A stretch of 64,000 bases of DNA from Actinomadura hallensis (GTDB lineage Bacteria > Actinomycetota > Actinomycetes > Streptosporangiales > Streptosporangiaceae), in the NCBI RefSeq assembly GCF_006716765.1, contig NZ_VFPO01000001.1, forward strand, positions 6,448,001 to 6,512,000. The letters are read 5' to 3'. Of this stretch, positions 23,638 to 32,052 are shown piece by piece. The stretch's first letter is position 1, and every line of letters starts with the position of its first letter. The notes below the pieces were generated by a model. That model had not been told where the DNA came from. It ran no database searches and saw only the letters and a list, made by a program, of their open reading frames with translations. The translations under genes were made by a program, and so were the position numbers.

Positions 23638-24406
23638 GTCTCTCGGAGAGGTCGCGCAGGCGGGCGCGGGCGTCCGGATCGTATGCCTGGGCGTCCGCGC
23701 GTGCTTCTTCTAGGCCGTCGAAGTAGCGGCCGGAGACGTCGTCCAAAGCGGGGTCGGTCACGAGACGGTAGGTCGCCTCAAGACCTTCCTCCAGGGTGCT
23801 GACCGGGGTGGGGACCATCTTCGTCGGCATGAGGCTGGCTGGGTGCAGGGCGTTCGCGGTGACGCCCGTCCCTGCCAGCTCTTCGGCGAGGTCGACGGTG
23901 AACAGTATTTGGGCGAGCTTGCTTTGGCTGTAGGCCCGCATAGGGGCGTAGCCACGAGTGAGCATGACGTCGTCGAAGTCGATGGGCTGCTGGGCGAGGC
24001 TGCTGACGTTGACGATCCGTGCGGGCGCGGTGAGCGTCGGCAGGAGGAGGCGGGTGAGCAGGTACCCGGACAGGTAGTTCACCTGGAAGGTGAGCTCGTG
24101 CCCGTCGGTGCTCTCCTCCCGCGAGGGAGGTCCGGCCATGCCGGCGTTGTTGACCAGCACGTCCAGCCGGGGGTGGTCGGTGCGGACGGCCTCGGCGAGA
24201 GCGCGGGTCTCGGCGACGGACGACAGATCGGCCCGGTACCAGGAGGCGCGGCTGCCGATCTCCTGGAGCGTCGCCTTGCCGCGCTGGTCATCGCGTCCGT
24301 GGACGAGGACGGTCGCGCCTTCGGCGGCCAGCCGGGCGGCCAGGGCGCGGCCGAGCCCGTCCGTGGCGCCGGTGATGAGGATGGTCTGCTGGTCGATGGG
24401 ACGCAT
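23624..24406 (-). CDS. Short-chain dehydrogenase/reductase
   Basis: A 260-aa SDR. Cofactor motif TGATDGLG (about residues 12-19), the Asp/Leu segment RADLSSV, NNAG, the catalytic Ser in VNVSSLAQ, and YSQSK with the active-site Tyr and Lys. The ATG at 24406 has GAGGAC just upstream; the frame continues to 24790 but that extension has no SDR features. It resembles retinol-dehydrogenase-like and protochlorophyllide-type SDRs. It converges with the epoxide hydrolase gene. Substrate unknown. Confidence 0.9.
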   Translation of the reverse strand: MRPIDQQTILITGATDGLGRALAARLAAEGATVLVHGRDDQRGKATLQEIGSRASWYRADLSSVAETRALAEAVRTDHPRLDVLVNNAGMAGPPSREESTDGHELTFQVNYLSGYLLTRLLLPTLTAPARIVNVSSLAQQPIDFDDVMLTRGYAPMRAYSQSKLAQILFTVDLAEELAGTGVTANALHPASLMPTKMVPTPVSTLEEGLEATYRLVTDPALDDVSGRYFDGLEEARADAQAYDPDARARLRDLSERLTAP

Positions 24407-24446
24407 GTCCTCATCGTGCTCAGCGCGCTCGCAGATTATCCAGCGG

Positions 24447-24620
24447 TTATTGCGTGTGCCGGAGGCGCCAGAGGGACGTTGTCTCGGCCACGCGTGCCTT
24501 GTGCAACGGGTCGTCCGGGTCCGTGGCGCGCGGGTGGGTCGGTCTTGTGTCGAGCCTGTCCACAACTTCGAGACCGGCGGACGTGAAGAGGGCCAGCAGG
24601 TCGTCACGTCTGCACGCCCC
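24447..24620 (-). pseudogene. Possible C-terminal fragment of a methyltransferase
   Basis: A short stretch whose translation, DLLALFTSAGLEVVDRLDTR then AETTSLWRLRHTQ, reads like the end of a SAM-dependent methyltransferase. No N-terminal part or start codon with ribosome site is present; the open frame begins in unrelated sequence. It may equally be chance coding-like sequence. Confidence 0.35.
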
Positions 24621-24695
24621 CGGGACACCCCATGCCGAGGGTTGATGTCGGATTTCGGCCAGTGGACCGGGGTGAGCGTCGGTGATGCTGGAGAC

Positions 24696-26168
24696 ATGCA
24701 CGAGGACAGGGAAAGGTGCGTGCGGGCCGTCCAGGCGAAGGACGCCCGGTTCGACGGGTGGTTCTTCGTCGGGGTGGTCACCACCGGCATCTACTGCCGG
24801 CCCAGCTGCCCCGCCGTGCCGCCCAAGCCCGGCAACATGCGCTTCTATCCGAGCGCCGCCGCCGCGCAGCAGGCCGGTTTCCGCGCCTGCAAGCGGTGCA
24901 GGCCCGACACCACGCCGGGCTCACCGGAGTGGAACCACCGGGCGGACGTCGTCGCCCGCGCGATGCGGCTCATCGCCGACGGCGTGGTCGACCGTGAAGG
25001 CGTCCCGGGCCTCGCAGCACGGCTCGGGTACAGCACCCGGCAGATCGAGCGTCAGCTCAACGCCGAGTTGGGCGCGGGTCCGCTCGCACTGGCGCGGGCC
25101 CAGCGTGCTCAGACGGCGAGGCTCCTCATCGAGACGACGGCCCTCCCGATGGGGGACGTGGCGTTCGCGGCGGGCTTCGCCAGTATCCGCGCCTTCAACG
25201 AGACCGTCCGCGAGGTGTTCGCGCTGACCCCGACCGCGCTGCGCGACCGTGTCGCCAAGGGCCACCCGCCCGCCGCTTCGGGGACGCTGTCGCTGCGGCT
25301 GCCGTTCCGGGCGCCGCTGTGTCCCGACAACCTGTTCGGCCACCTGACCGCCACCGCCGTGCCCGGCGTGGAGGAGTGGCGGGACGGGGCGTTCCGCCGC
25401 ACCATGCGGCTCCCCCACGGGCACGGCATCGTCGCGCTGCGGCCCCGGCCGGACCATGTCGCCTGCACGCTCGCCCTGAGCGACCTGCGCGACCTCGCCA
25501 TCGCCATCAGCAGGTGCCGCTGGATGCTCGACCTCGACGCCGACCCCGTCGCGGTGGACGACCAGCTCCGCACCGACCCCGTCCTCGCACCGCTGGTCGA
25601 CAAGGCGCCTGGGCGGCGCGTCCCGCGCACCGTGGACGCCCCCGAGTTCGCCGTTCGGGCCGTGCTGGGACAGCAGGTGTCCACGGCTGCGGCCCGAACC
25701 CACGCGGGACGGCTCGTCACCGCCTACGGCGACCCGGTGCAAGACCCTGGCGGAGGGCTGACCCATCTCTTCCCGACCCCTGCCGCCTTGGCGGAACTCG
25801 ACCCGGAGGACCTCGCGTTCCCGAAGACCCGTCGCGCCACCCTCACGACACTCGTGAAGGCGCTCGCCAGCGGCGAGATCGACCTCGGGGTGGGAAGCGA
25901 CTGGGAAGAGGCCCGCGCGCGCTTGGCCGCCCTTCCCGGTTTCGGTCCGTGGACCATCGAGACGATCGCGATGCGCGCGCTCGGGGACCCGGACGCGTTC
26001 ATCCCGACCGACCTGGGGGTCCGTACCGCCGCAGCGTCGCTCGGCCTACCCGCCACCCCGGCGGCCCTCACGCACCGCGCCGCCCAGTGGCGCCCCTGGC
26101 GCGCCTACGCCGTCCAGTACCTGTGGGCGACGAGCGACCACCCCATCAACCTGCTGCCCGCACCCTGA
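24696..26168 (+). CDS. Ada-AlkA fusion: methylphosphotriester sensor, AraC HTH and 3-methyladenine DNA glycosylase
   Basis: A 490-aa repair protein and regulator. The N-terminal Ada zinc domain has all four cysteines (Cys34, Cys38, Cys65, Cys68), of which Cys34 or Cys38 accepts methyl groups from phosphotriesters. An AraC-type HTH follows (about 85-185: AARLGYSTRQIERQLNAELG and DVAFAAGFASIRAFNETVRE). The AlkA glycosylase domain (about 195-485) has the HhH motif LPGFGPWTIETIAMRAL with the catalytic Asp in FIPTDLG. It would both activate the adaptive response and excise alkylated bases. The ogt gene follows after 32 bases, making an alkylation-repair operon. Confidence 0.94.
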   Translation: MHEDRERCVRAVQAKDARFDGWFFVGVVTTGIYCRPSCPAVPPKPGNMRFYPSAAAAQQAGFRACKRCRPDTTPGSPEWNHRADVVARAMRLIADGVVDREGVPGLAARLGYSTRQIERQLNAELGAGPLALARAQRAQTARLLIETTALPMGDVAFAAGFASIRAFNETVREVFALTPTALRDRVAKGHPPAASGTLSLRLPFRAPLCPDNLFGHLTATAVPGVEEWRDGAFRRTMRLPHGHGIVALRPRPDHVACTLALSDLRDLAIAISRCRWMLDLDADPVAVDDQLRTDPVLAPLVDKAPGRRVPRTVDAPEFAVRAVLGQQVSTAAARTHAGRLVTAYGDPVQDPGGGLTHLFPTPAALAELDPEDLAFPKTRRATLTTLVKALASGEIDLGVGSDWEEARARLAALPGFGPWTIETIAMRALGDPDAFIPTDLGVRTAAASLGLPATPAALTHRAAQWRPWRAYAVQYLWATSDHPINLLPAP

Positions 26169-26200
26169 CAAGACATCTCGACTGAGAGAGGATCACTTTC

Positions 26201-26710
26201 ATGGACCCGACGCATGTCGTCGTGGACAGTCCCGTAGGCCCACTGACCCTGGTGGCCAGGAACGGCGCCCTGTCCGGCCTCTACATGGAGGTCCAGCGTC
26301 ACCGCCCGGACAACGCGACCTTCGGGCCCCCTGGCGACCTCCGGAGCGAGCCCTTCGCGACCGTCGCCGAACAGCTCTCCGCATACTTCGCCGGTGAACT
26401 GACCCAGTTCGACGTGCCGCTCACCCTCCACGGGACACCGTTCCAGCAGAGGGTCTGGGCACTGCTCCAGGAAATCCCTTACGGAAAGACCGCCACCTAC
26501 GGCGAGCTCGCGACCGAACTGGGCAAGCCGTCCGCGTCCCGTGCCGTAGGCCTCGCCAACGGCCGGAACCCGATCGGCATCATCGTCCCCTGCCACCGCG
26601 TCATCGGCTCCACCGGCGACCTCACCGGCTACGGCGGCGGCCTCGACCGCAAGCGCTACCTCCTCGACTTCGAACGCAAGACCGCCGGCACCCAGCACGC
26701 CCTCTTCTGA
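26201..26710 (+). CDS. ogt: Methylated-DNA--protein-cysteine methyltransferase
   Basis: A 169-aa suicide enzyme that removes methyl groups from O6-methylguanine. The acceptor motif IIVPCHRVI has Cys131, with the helix-turn-helix TYGELATELGKPSASRAVGLANGRNP upstream and the arginine finger in it. Length is normal for Ogt. It sits 32 bases after the Ada-AlkA gene and just before a second sliding clamp gene, in a DNA repair cluster. Confidence 0.95.
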   Translation: MDPTHVVVDSPVGPLTLVARNGALSGLYMEVQRHRPDNATFGPPGDLRSEPFATVAEQLSAYFAGELTQFDVPLTLHGTPFQQRVWALLQEIPYGKTATYGELATELGKPSASRAVGLANGRNPIGIIVPCHRVIGSTGDLTGYGGGLDRKRYLLDFERKTAGTQHALF

Positions 26711-26813
26711 GCGGCCGGGAACGGCCGCGACGGCGACACGCGCGAGGGAAGGCTGTCGGTGGCGGGAGTTACCGTGCTCGAAGAACACGTTCACTTGCGG
26801 AAGGCAGATCAAG

Positions 26814-27962
26814 GTGGAGCTCCGAGTCGACCGCCAGGCCCTCGCCGACGCCGTGGCGTGGGCGGCCCGGACGCTGCCGACGCGTCCCGCGCTCCCCGTC
26901 CTCGCCGGCATGCTCATCGAAGCGACCGAGGAGGGCGGGCTGACCCTCGCCGGGTTCGACTACGAGGTGTCCGCCCGCGCCCACGAGAGCGCGGCCGTCG
27001 CCGAGCCGGGCCGCGTCCTCGTCCCCGGGCGGCTCCTGGCCGACATCGTGCGGAACCTCCCTCCACAGCCTGTGGACATCCTCACGAAGGGCTCGGAGGT
27101 CGTGGTCCGCTGCGGCCCCGCCGAGTTCGGCCTGCAGACCCTGCCCGTCGAGGACTACCCCACCCTCCCCGAGCCGCCCGCCCACGCCGGAACCGTCCCG
27201 AGCGACCTGTTCGCCACCGCCGTCGCCCAGGTCACACCCGCAGCCGGGCGCGACGACACCCTCCCGATGCTCACCGGCGTCCGCATCGACATCGAGGGCG
27301 ACACGATGTGGCTGGCCTGCACCGACCGGTACCGCATCGCCGCGCGCGAGCTGACGTGGTCCCCCGCCGACCCCGGCTTCACCGCGGGCGTCGTCGTCCC
27401 CGCCCGGACCCTCGCCGACACCGCCAAGGCCATCAGGCGCGGCGAGGACGTGACGATCGACCTCGGCGGCGGCGCCGAGACCCTCATCGGCGTCTCCGGC
27501 GGCGGCCGCAGCATGACCAGCCGCCTGCTGGACGACCAGTACATCAACTACCGGTCCCGGCTCACCGGCACCTGGACGTCCGTCATCGAGATCCACGTCG
27601 CCCCGTTCGTGGAGGCGCTCAAGCGGGCGGCGCTCGTCACCGAGCGCGGCACCCCCGTCCGGCTCGCGTTCACCGCCGACGAGGTCCGCATCCGCGCCGC
27701 CACCGGCGACTCCGCCCGCGCCAACGAGAGCGTGGGCGTCCGCCTCACCGGCGAGGACATCGACATCGCGTTCTCCCCGCAGTACCTCCTGGACGGCCTG
27801 GCCGGCATCGACACCCAGTACGCCCGCCTCGAATGCGCCGGCCCCACCAAGGCGGCGCTCCTCACCGGCATCCCCGACAAGAAGGACGACGAAGAGGCCG
27901 TGGACGAGCAGGCCGACACCGGCTACCGCTACCTCGTCATGCCCGTCCGCCTGGCCTCCTGA
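26814..27962 (+). CDS. DNA polymerase III beta sliding clamp, second copy
   Basis: A 382-aa three-domain clamp. It starts with MELRVDRQALADAVAWAARTLPTRPALPVL, a typical clamp domain I, and contains the conserved LTGVRIDIEGDTMWLACTDRYRIA of domain II. Its C-terminus departs from canonical clamps: an acidic insertion (KKDDEEAVDEQADTG) precedes the final YRYLVMPVRL. There is no dnaA, recF or gyrB next to it, so it is almost certainly a paralogue and not the replicative dnaN. Its place after two alkylation-repair genes suggests use in repair or bypass synthesis, which is an inference. Confidence 0.9.
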   Translation: MELRVDRQALADAVAWAARTLPTRPALPVLAGMLIEATEEGGLTLAGFDYEVSARAHESAAVAEPGRVLVPGRLLADIVRNLPPQPVDILTKGSEVVVRCGPAEFGLQTLPVEDYPTLPEPPAHAGTVPSDLFATAVAQVTPAAGRDDTLPMLTGVRIDIEGDTMWLACTDRYRIAARELTWSPADPGFTAGVVVPARTLADTAKAIRRGEDVTIDLGGGAETLIGVSGGGRSMTSRLLDDQYINYRSRLTGTWTSVIEIHVAPFVEALKRAALVTERGTPVRLAFTADEVRIRAATGDSARANESVGVRLTGEDIDIAFSPQYLLDGLAGIDTQYARLECAGPTKAALLTGIPDKKDDEEAVDEQADTGYRYLVMPVRLAS

Positions 27963-27992
27963 CCCGTACGGCCGCCCCCCCGGCGACGCCCA

Positions 27993-28556
27993 CTAGAGGT
28001 CGAGGACGGCCATGAGGAAGTGGACGTCCCCGTCGCCCGTGTTGGCGTAGGAGTGGGGGCGGTCTCCGGCGAACACGGCCGCCGCGCCCTCCTCCACGAG
28101 GTCCGTGCGCCCGTCGACGCCGAGGGTCAGCGTCCCCTCCTGCACGTAGACGATCTCCTTGGTGCCGGGCACGTGCGCGTCGCTCTCCCGGGTCTCGCCG
28201 GGCCGCAGCGTCCAGCGCCACAGCTCCAGGGACGGCCGCGGGTCGCTCCCGGCCAGCAGCGTCCCCGTCCCGCCGTGCCGGCCCTCCCACAGCACCACGT
28301 GCCGGTCCGGCGGGAACATCCGGACCGGAGGCTCCTCCTCCACCTGCACCAGCCGCGTCAGCGGGACGCCCAGCGCGTCCGAGATGCGGATGAGTGTGCC
28401 CAGGTTCGGGTTGCCGCGGCCCTGCTCCAGCCCGACGAGGACGCCCTTGCTCACCCCGGCCCGTCCCGCCAGCTCGTCCAGGCTCCAGCCGTGACCGGCC
28501 CGGAGCGCCCGGACGGTCCGCGCCACGGCCTCCCCGATCGCGCCCTGCTCGCTCAC
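27993..28556 (-). CDS. XRE-family regulator with cupin domain
   Basis: A 187-aa protein. The HTH (about residues 12-68) includes WSLDELAGRAGVSKGVLVGLEQGRGNP. The cupin_2 domain (about 105-185) has HVPGTKEIVYVQEGTL and GDRPHSYANTG, which would sense a small ligand. This layout fits regulators of polyamine, amino-acid or catabolic genes. It converges with the sliding-clamp gene, and no clear target promoter was identified. Confidence 0.92.
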   Translation of the reverse strand: MSEQGAIGEAVARTVRALRAGHGWSLDELAGRAGVSKGVLVGLEQGRGNPNLGTLIRISDALGVPLTRLVQVEEEPPVRMFPPDRHVVLWEGRHGGTGTLLAGSDPRPSLELWRWTLRPGETRESDAHVPGTKEIVYVQEGTLTLGVDGRTDLVEEGAAAVFAGDRPHSYANTGDGDVHFLMAVLDL

Positions 28557-28752
28557 TCGTCCTCCAGCCGCCGTGTCCGTCCGCGAAGGCCGGGGCCCTC
28601 CCGGCCTCCATGGTCGCGTGCCCCGCGATCAGTTTCCCGCAGCGGGGCGCCGAGGCTTGTGACGGCCGCCCGGCCCGTTCTACCGTGAGCCCGCTGGACC
28701 GGGCCTTCGCCTCAGCGAGCGGCGTCGACCCGCCGGACATCTGGGAGGCGCC

Positions 28753-29760
28753 ATGGCGGACCGGGAGACCCGTTGGGGCGGCTCCCTGTGGGCCGCGGCC
28801 GGCCTGGTCACGCCCATGGCCATCCGGGTCGCGGCCACGCTGCGGCTCGCCGACCACATCGCCGCGGGCCGCCGCACCGCCGGAGAACTGGCCGCGGCGG
28901 TGGAAGCCGACCCCGACGCGCTGGAGCGCCTGATGGGCCACCTGGTGACCGCCGGTGCGCTGACCCGCGCGGGGAACGGCTCCTTCGCCCTGACGGCCAT
29001 GGGGGAGTCCCTCCGGGAGAGCCACCCGGACGGGCTGCGGGCCTGGCTCGACCTGGAGGGCGCCATCGGACGCGCCGACCTGTGCTTCACCGAGCTGCTG
29101 CACACCGTCCGCACCGGCGAGCCCGCGTACCCGCGGCGGTTCGGCCGGACGTTCTGGGACGACCTGTCGACCGTCGAGGAGCTGGGCCGGTCGTTCGACG
29201 CCCTCATGGGCGGAAGGCTGACGGCGGAGGCGCCCGCCGTCGCCACCGCCTACCCCTGGGGCGCCCTGGACCACGTCGTGGACGTCGGCGGCGGCGACGG
29301 CACCCTGCTGATCGCCATCCTCCGCGCCCACGACGACCTGCGGGGGACGGTGGTCGACCTTCCGGGCCCGGCCGCCCGGGCCGAACGCGCCATCGCCCGG
29401 GCCGGGCTCGGCGACCGGGCGGCCGTCCGGGCGGGCAGCTTCTTCGATCCCCTTCCCGCCGGGGCGGGCGGGTACCTGCTCTCCGGCGTCCTCCACGACT
29501 GGGACGACGAGGACGCGGCCCGCATCCTGCGGCGATGCGCCGAGGCGGCCGGACGCGCGGGGCGGGTGCTCGTCGTCGACCACGTGGCCGACGAGGGGGA
29601 CGTCCCCGACACCGAGGGCGACCTGCGCATGCTCTGCTACGTCCGCGGCCGCGAGCGCGCCCTCGGCCGCCTGGGCGACCTCGCCGAATCGGCCGGCCTG
29701 CGCCTCGGCACGGTCACCGCGGGCGGAGCGCGTTCGATCGTCGAACTGCACCCTTCCTGA
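28753..29760 (+). CDS. O-methyltransferase of the carminomycin/acetylserotonin type
   Basis: A 335-aa enzyme. A helical dimerisation domain (about residues 10-100: LRLADHIAAGRRTAGELAAAV, ALTRAGNGSFALTAMGE) precedes a SAM domain with VVDVGGGDGTLL, the Asp-containing VVDLPGP, and the catalytic His region YLLSGVLHDWDDEDA. It resembles DnrK/RdmB-like methyltransferases of polyketide tailoring. There are no biosynthetic neighbours. GGGAGG lies upstream of the ATG. Confidence 0.88.
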   Translation: MADRETRWGGSLWAAAGLVTPMAIRVAATLRLADHIAAGRRTAGELAAAVEADPDALERLMGHLVTAGALTRAGNGSFALTAMGESLRESHPDGLRAWLDLEGAIGRADLCFTELLHTVRTGEPAYPRRFGRTFWDDLSTVEELGRSFDALMGGRLTAEAPAVATAYPWGALDHVVDVGGGDGTLLIAILRAHDDLRGTVVDLPGPAARAERAIARAGLGDRAAVRAGSFFDPLPAGAGGYLLSGVLHDWDDEDAARILRRCAEAAGRAGRVLVVDHVADEGDVPDTEGDLRMLCYVRGRERALGRLGDLAESAGLRLGTVTAGGARSIVELHPS

Positions 29761-29814
29761 GCGGCCCCCGCGTCCCCTTGCCCTCCGGAGTGCTCGCACG
29801 CCCGCCATGGTCGT

Positions 29815-29820
29815 TATAGT
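29815..29820 (+). promoter_or_regulatory. Candidate -10 element of the B3/4 gene
   Basis: TATAGT, one base from the TATAAT consensus. It lies 6-7 bases before the GTG at 29826, so transcription could start at or beside that codon. Confidence 0.45.
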
Positions 29821-29864
29821 GATACGTGAATGTCATTAAAGTGACCGCATGGAGGGTTGTGGAC

Positions 29865-30530
29865 ATGCTGGAGCGGGTCCGGGTGGACGAGGCCGTGCGG
29901 GAGGTGCGTCCCGACTTCGCCGTCCTCGTCATGACCGCCGAGGGGCTGGTGAACGGGCCCGGGGACGCGGAGTCCGCGGAATGGCTGGCCGAGGCGGGCG
30001 CGAACGCCGACGCCGCCGACCCGCACGTCGAGGCCTGGCGCGACGCCTACCGGGCCTTCGGCGCCAAGCCGCAGCGGACCAGGCCCTCGGTGGACGCGCT
30101 GCTCCGCCGCGCCGGCGCGCTCCCGTCCATCAACAAGGTCGTTGACGCCTACAACGCCGTCAGCGTCGAGTACGCGCTGCCGATCGGCGGCGAGGACCTC
30201 GACGCCTACCAGGGTCCGGCACGCCTGGTCAGGGCCACCGGAGACGAACCGTTCGACGTGATGGCGGGCGGTGAGCCCACCGTCGAGCACCCCGCCCCCG
30301 GCGAGGTCGTGTGGCGCGACGACGCGGGCGTCACCTGTCGGCGGTGGAACTGGCGGCAGTGCGTCCGGACGCGCCTGACCGAGACCACGAAGAACGCCCT
30401 CTTCCTCCTCGAACGGCTGGAGCCCTACCCGCTGGACCGGCTGGCCGAGGCGGGCGACCGGCTCGCCGGGAGGCTGCGCGCGGTCGCGCCGGACGTGCGG
30501 ATCGCCACCAGGCTGATCGGCGGGCGGTGA
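29865..30530 (+). CDS. B3/B4 (PheT-like) tRNA-binding domain protein
   Basis: A 221-aa stand-alone B3/4 domain protein, the editing-type domain of phenylalanyl-tRNA synthetase beta. Characteristic features: AFGAKPQRTRPSVDALLRR, LPSINKVVDAYNAVSVEYALPIGGEDLD, and TTKNALFLLERLEPYP. The ATG at 29865 has GGAGGG eight bases upstream. The frame remains open to a GTG at 29826, where a -10 element could allow leaderless initiation, adding 13 residues. Its TGA overlaps the ATG of the EamA transporter by one base. Stand-alone members are thought to act in tRNA or amino-acid quality control. Confidence 0.88.
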   Translation: MLERVRVDEAVREVRPDFAVLVMTAEGLVNGPGDAESAEWLAEAGANADAADPHVEAWRDAYRAFGAKPQRTRPSVDALLRRAGALPSINKVVDAYNAVSVEYALPIGGEDLDAYQGPARLVRATGDEPFDVMAGGEPTVEHPAPGEVVWRDDAGVTCRRWNWRQCVRTRLTETTKNALFLLERLEPYPLDRLAEAGDRLAGRLRAVAPDVRIATRLIGGR

Positions 30531-31405
30531 TGGTCACCGTCCTCGCGCTGAGCGCGGCCCTCGCCTACGGGGTGGCCGACTTCCTCGGCGGCGCCGTGAC
30601 CCGCCGCACGACGGCGCTGCGGGTCCTGACCTGGTGCGTCCCCGTCGGTCTCGGGATCGTGCTGGCGGCGGCGCTGCTCGGCGGCGGCGGTCCCGCGCCC
30701 GGCCCGCTGGCCTGGGGCTTCGCCGCGGGACTCGCCGGCGGCACCGGCCTGATCACCTTCTACCGGGCGCTGGCGCGCGGGCCGATGAACGTGGTGGCGC
30801 CGGTGTCGGCGCTGGCCGCCGCCGTCCTGCCCGTGGGCGCGGGCATCGCGCGGGGCGAGCGGCCCGACGTGTCGGTCGCCGTCGGCGTCCTGCTCTGCCT
30901 GGTCGCGATCGGGCTGGTGAGCATGGAACCCGGCGGCGGCGCGGAACCGGGTGCGGCCGCGGCCGGACGGCGGCTGACGGACTCGGGTCCCGTGATGGCC
31001 GGGATCTCGGGCTCCTGCTTCGGGGTCTTCTTCGTCCTGCTGAAGGCCGCCGGCGACGGCACCGGGCTGTGGCCGATCGTCGCCGCGCGGGTCGGCAACC
31101 TGGCGGTCATCGCGGTGGCGCTGCTGGTCCTGGCGTTCCGCGGCGGCGGCCTCGGCCCCAGGCTGTCCGGGTGGACGCTGATCGGGCTGGCGCTGCTGTC
31201 CGGCACCCTCGACGCGGGCGCGAACGTGCTCTACTTCCTCGCCGCCCACGGCGGCATGCTCAGCCTCGCCGCCGTCCTCACGTCCCTCTACCCGGCGATA
31301 ACCGTGCTGCTGGCGCGCATCGCCTACACCGAACGCCTCCGCGCCGTGCAGCAGGTGGGCATGGCGGTGGCCGTGGCGGGCGTGGCGCTGGTCACGGTGG
31401 GCTGA
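30530..31405 (+). CDS. EamA/DMT-family transporter
   Basis: A 291-aa membrane protein with ten predicted helices in two repeats, as in the drug/metabolite transporter family. The second repeat contains the family's GTLDAGANVLYFLAAHGG and SLYPAITVLLARIAYTERL near the last helices. The ATG overlaps the TGA of the B3/4 gene (TGATG), so the two are co-translated. This suggests export of an amino-acid-like metabolite linked to the B3/4 protein. The bidirectional terminator at 31421 follows. Confidence 0.9.
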   Translation: MVTVLALSAALAYGVADFLGGAVTRRTTALRVLTWCVPVGLGIVLAAALLGGGGPAPGPLAWGFAAGLAGGTGLITFYRALARGPMNVVAPVSALAAAVLPVGAGIARGERPDVSVAVGVLLCLVAIGLVSMEPGGGAEPGAAAAGRRLTDSGPVMAGISGSCFGVFFVLLKAAGDGTGLWPIVAARVGNLAVIAVALLVLAFRGGGLGPRLSGWTLIGLALLSGTLDAGANVLYFLAAHGGMLSLAAVLTSLYPAITVLLARIAYTERLRAVQQVGMAVAVAGVALVTVG

Positions 31406-31420
31406 CCCGAACAGACGACG

Positions 31421-31447
31421 AAGGGCCGCGACATAGTCGCGGCCCTT
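31421..31447. terminator. Bidirectional terminator
   Basis: Perfect 12-bp inverted repeat AAGGGCCGCGAC / GTCGCGGCCCTT around ATA, between the convergent EamA and tRNA-Ser genes. The AA/TT ends suit both directions. Confidence 0.8.
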
Positions 31448-31456
31448 GGAGTGTGG

Positions 31457-31541
31457 CGGTGGTGGTGGGATTCGAACCCACGGAAGGTTGCCCTTCACAC
31501 GCTTTCGAGGCGTGCGCCCTCGTCCACTAGGCGACACCACC
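31457..31541 (-). tRNA. tRNA-Ser (anticodon CGA)
   Basis: An 85-nt class II tRNA with a long variable arm. Acceptor GGTGGTG pairs with CACCACC, discriminator G. The anticodon loop CTCGAAA gives CGA, reading UCG. The T-arm GTGGG TTCGAAT CCCAC is intact. CCA is not encoded. Confidence 0.95.
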
Positions 31542-31551
31542 GCGGGAGAGC

Positions 31552-32052
31552 CTACCCGACTCTGCGGTCCGTGAAGAACTCGATAAGCAGCGCGCCGCAC
31601 TCATCGGCCAGGACCTCGGCGACGACCTCCGGTCTGTGGTTGAGGCGCCGGTCCCTGACGACGTCCCACAGGGACCCGACCGCACCCGCCTTGGGGTCGA
31701 CCGCGCCGTACACGACACGGTCCAGGCGGGCCTGGACGGACGCCCCGGCGCACATCGTGCACGGCTCCAGGGTCACGACGAGCGTGCAGCCGGACAGGCG
31801 CCATTCGCCGAGGGAGGACGCGGCCCGCCTCATCGCGACGATCTCCGCGTGGCCGGTCGGGTCCGCCGAGCGTTCCCGGTCGTTGCGTCCCGTGCCGATG
31901 ACCTCGCCGGACGCGTCGAGGACGACCGCCCCGATCGGGATCTCCCCCTCCTCGAACGCCCTGCGCGCCTCGGCCAGCGCCAGCCGCATCGCCGGGACGA
32001 AACTTTCCGGCACCGGGTCTTCCGCGGCCTGATCTCCCACTGGTCCGGTCAC
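31552..32052 (-). CDS. tadA: tRNA-specific adenosine deaminase
   Basis: A 166-aa zinc deaminase that converts A34 to inosine in tRNA-Arg(ACG). Active-site motifs: HAE (His68, Glu70) and PCTMC (Cys98, Cys101), in the order and spacing of TadA. The GTG start at 32052 overlaps by four bases the stop of a small repeat gene, and further upstream are two genes of the deaminase-associated family. Alternative internal starts near residue 14 (GTG at VPESFV) are possible, since the first 15 residues are not conserved-looking. Confidence 0.94.
   Translation of the reverse strand: MTGPVGDQAAEDPVPESFVPAMRLALAEARRAFEEGEIPIGAVVLDASGEVIGTGRNDRERSADPTGHAEIVAMRRAASSLGEWRLSGCTLVVTLEPCTMCAGASVQARLDRVVYGAVDPKAGAVGSLWDVVRDRRLNHRPEVVAEVLADECGALLIEFFTDRRVG

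Noticed and set aside
26780..26800. Possible LexA box before the second sliding clamp (GAACACGTTC)
   Set aside because: Spacing between GAAC and GTTC is two bases and not four, so it does not match the actinobacterial SOS box.
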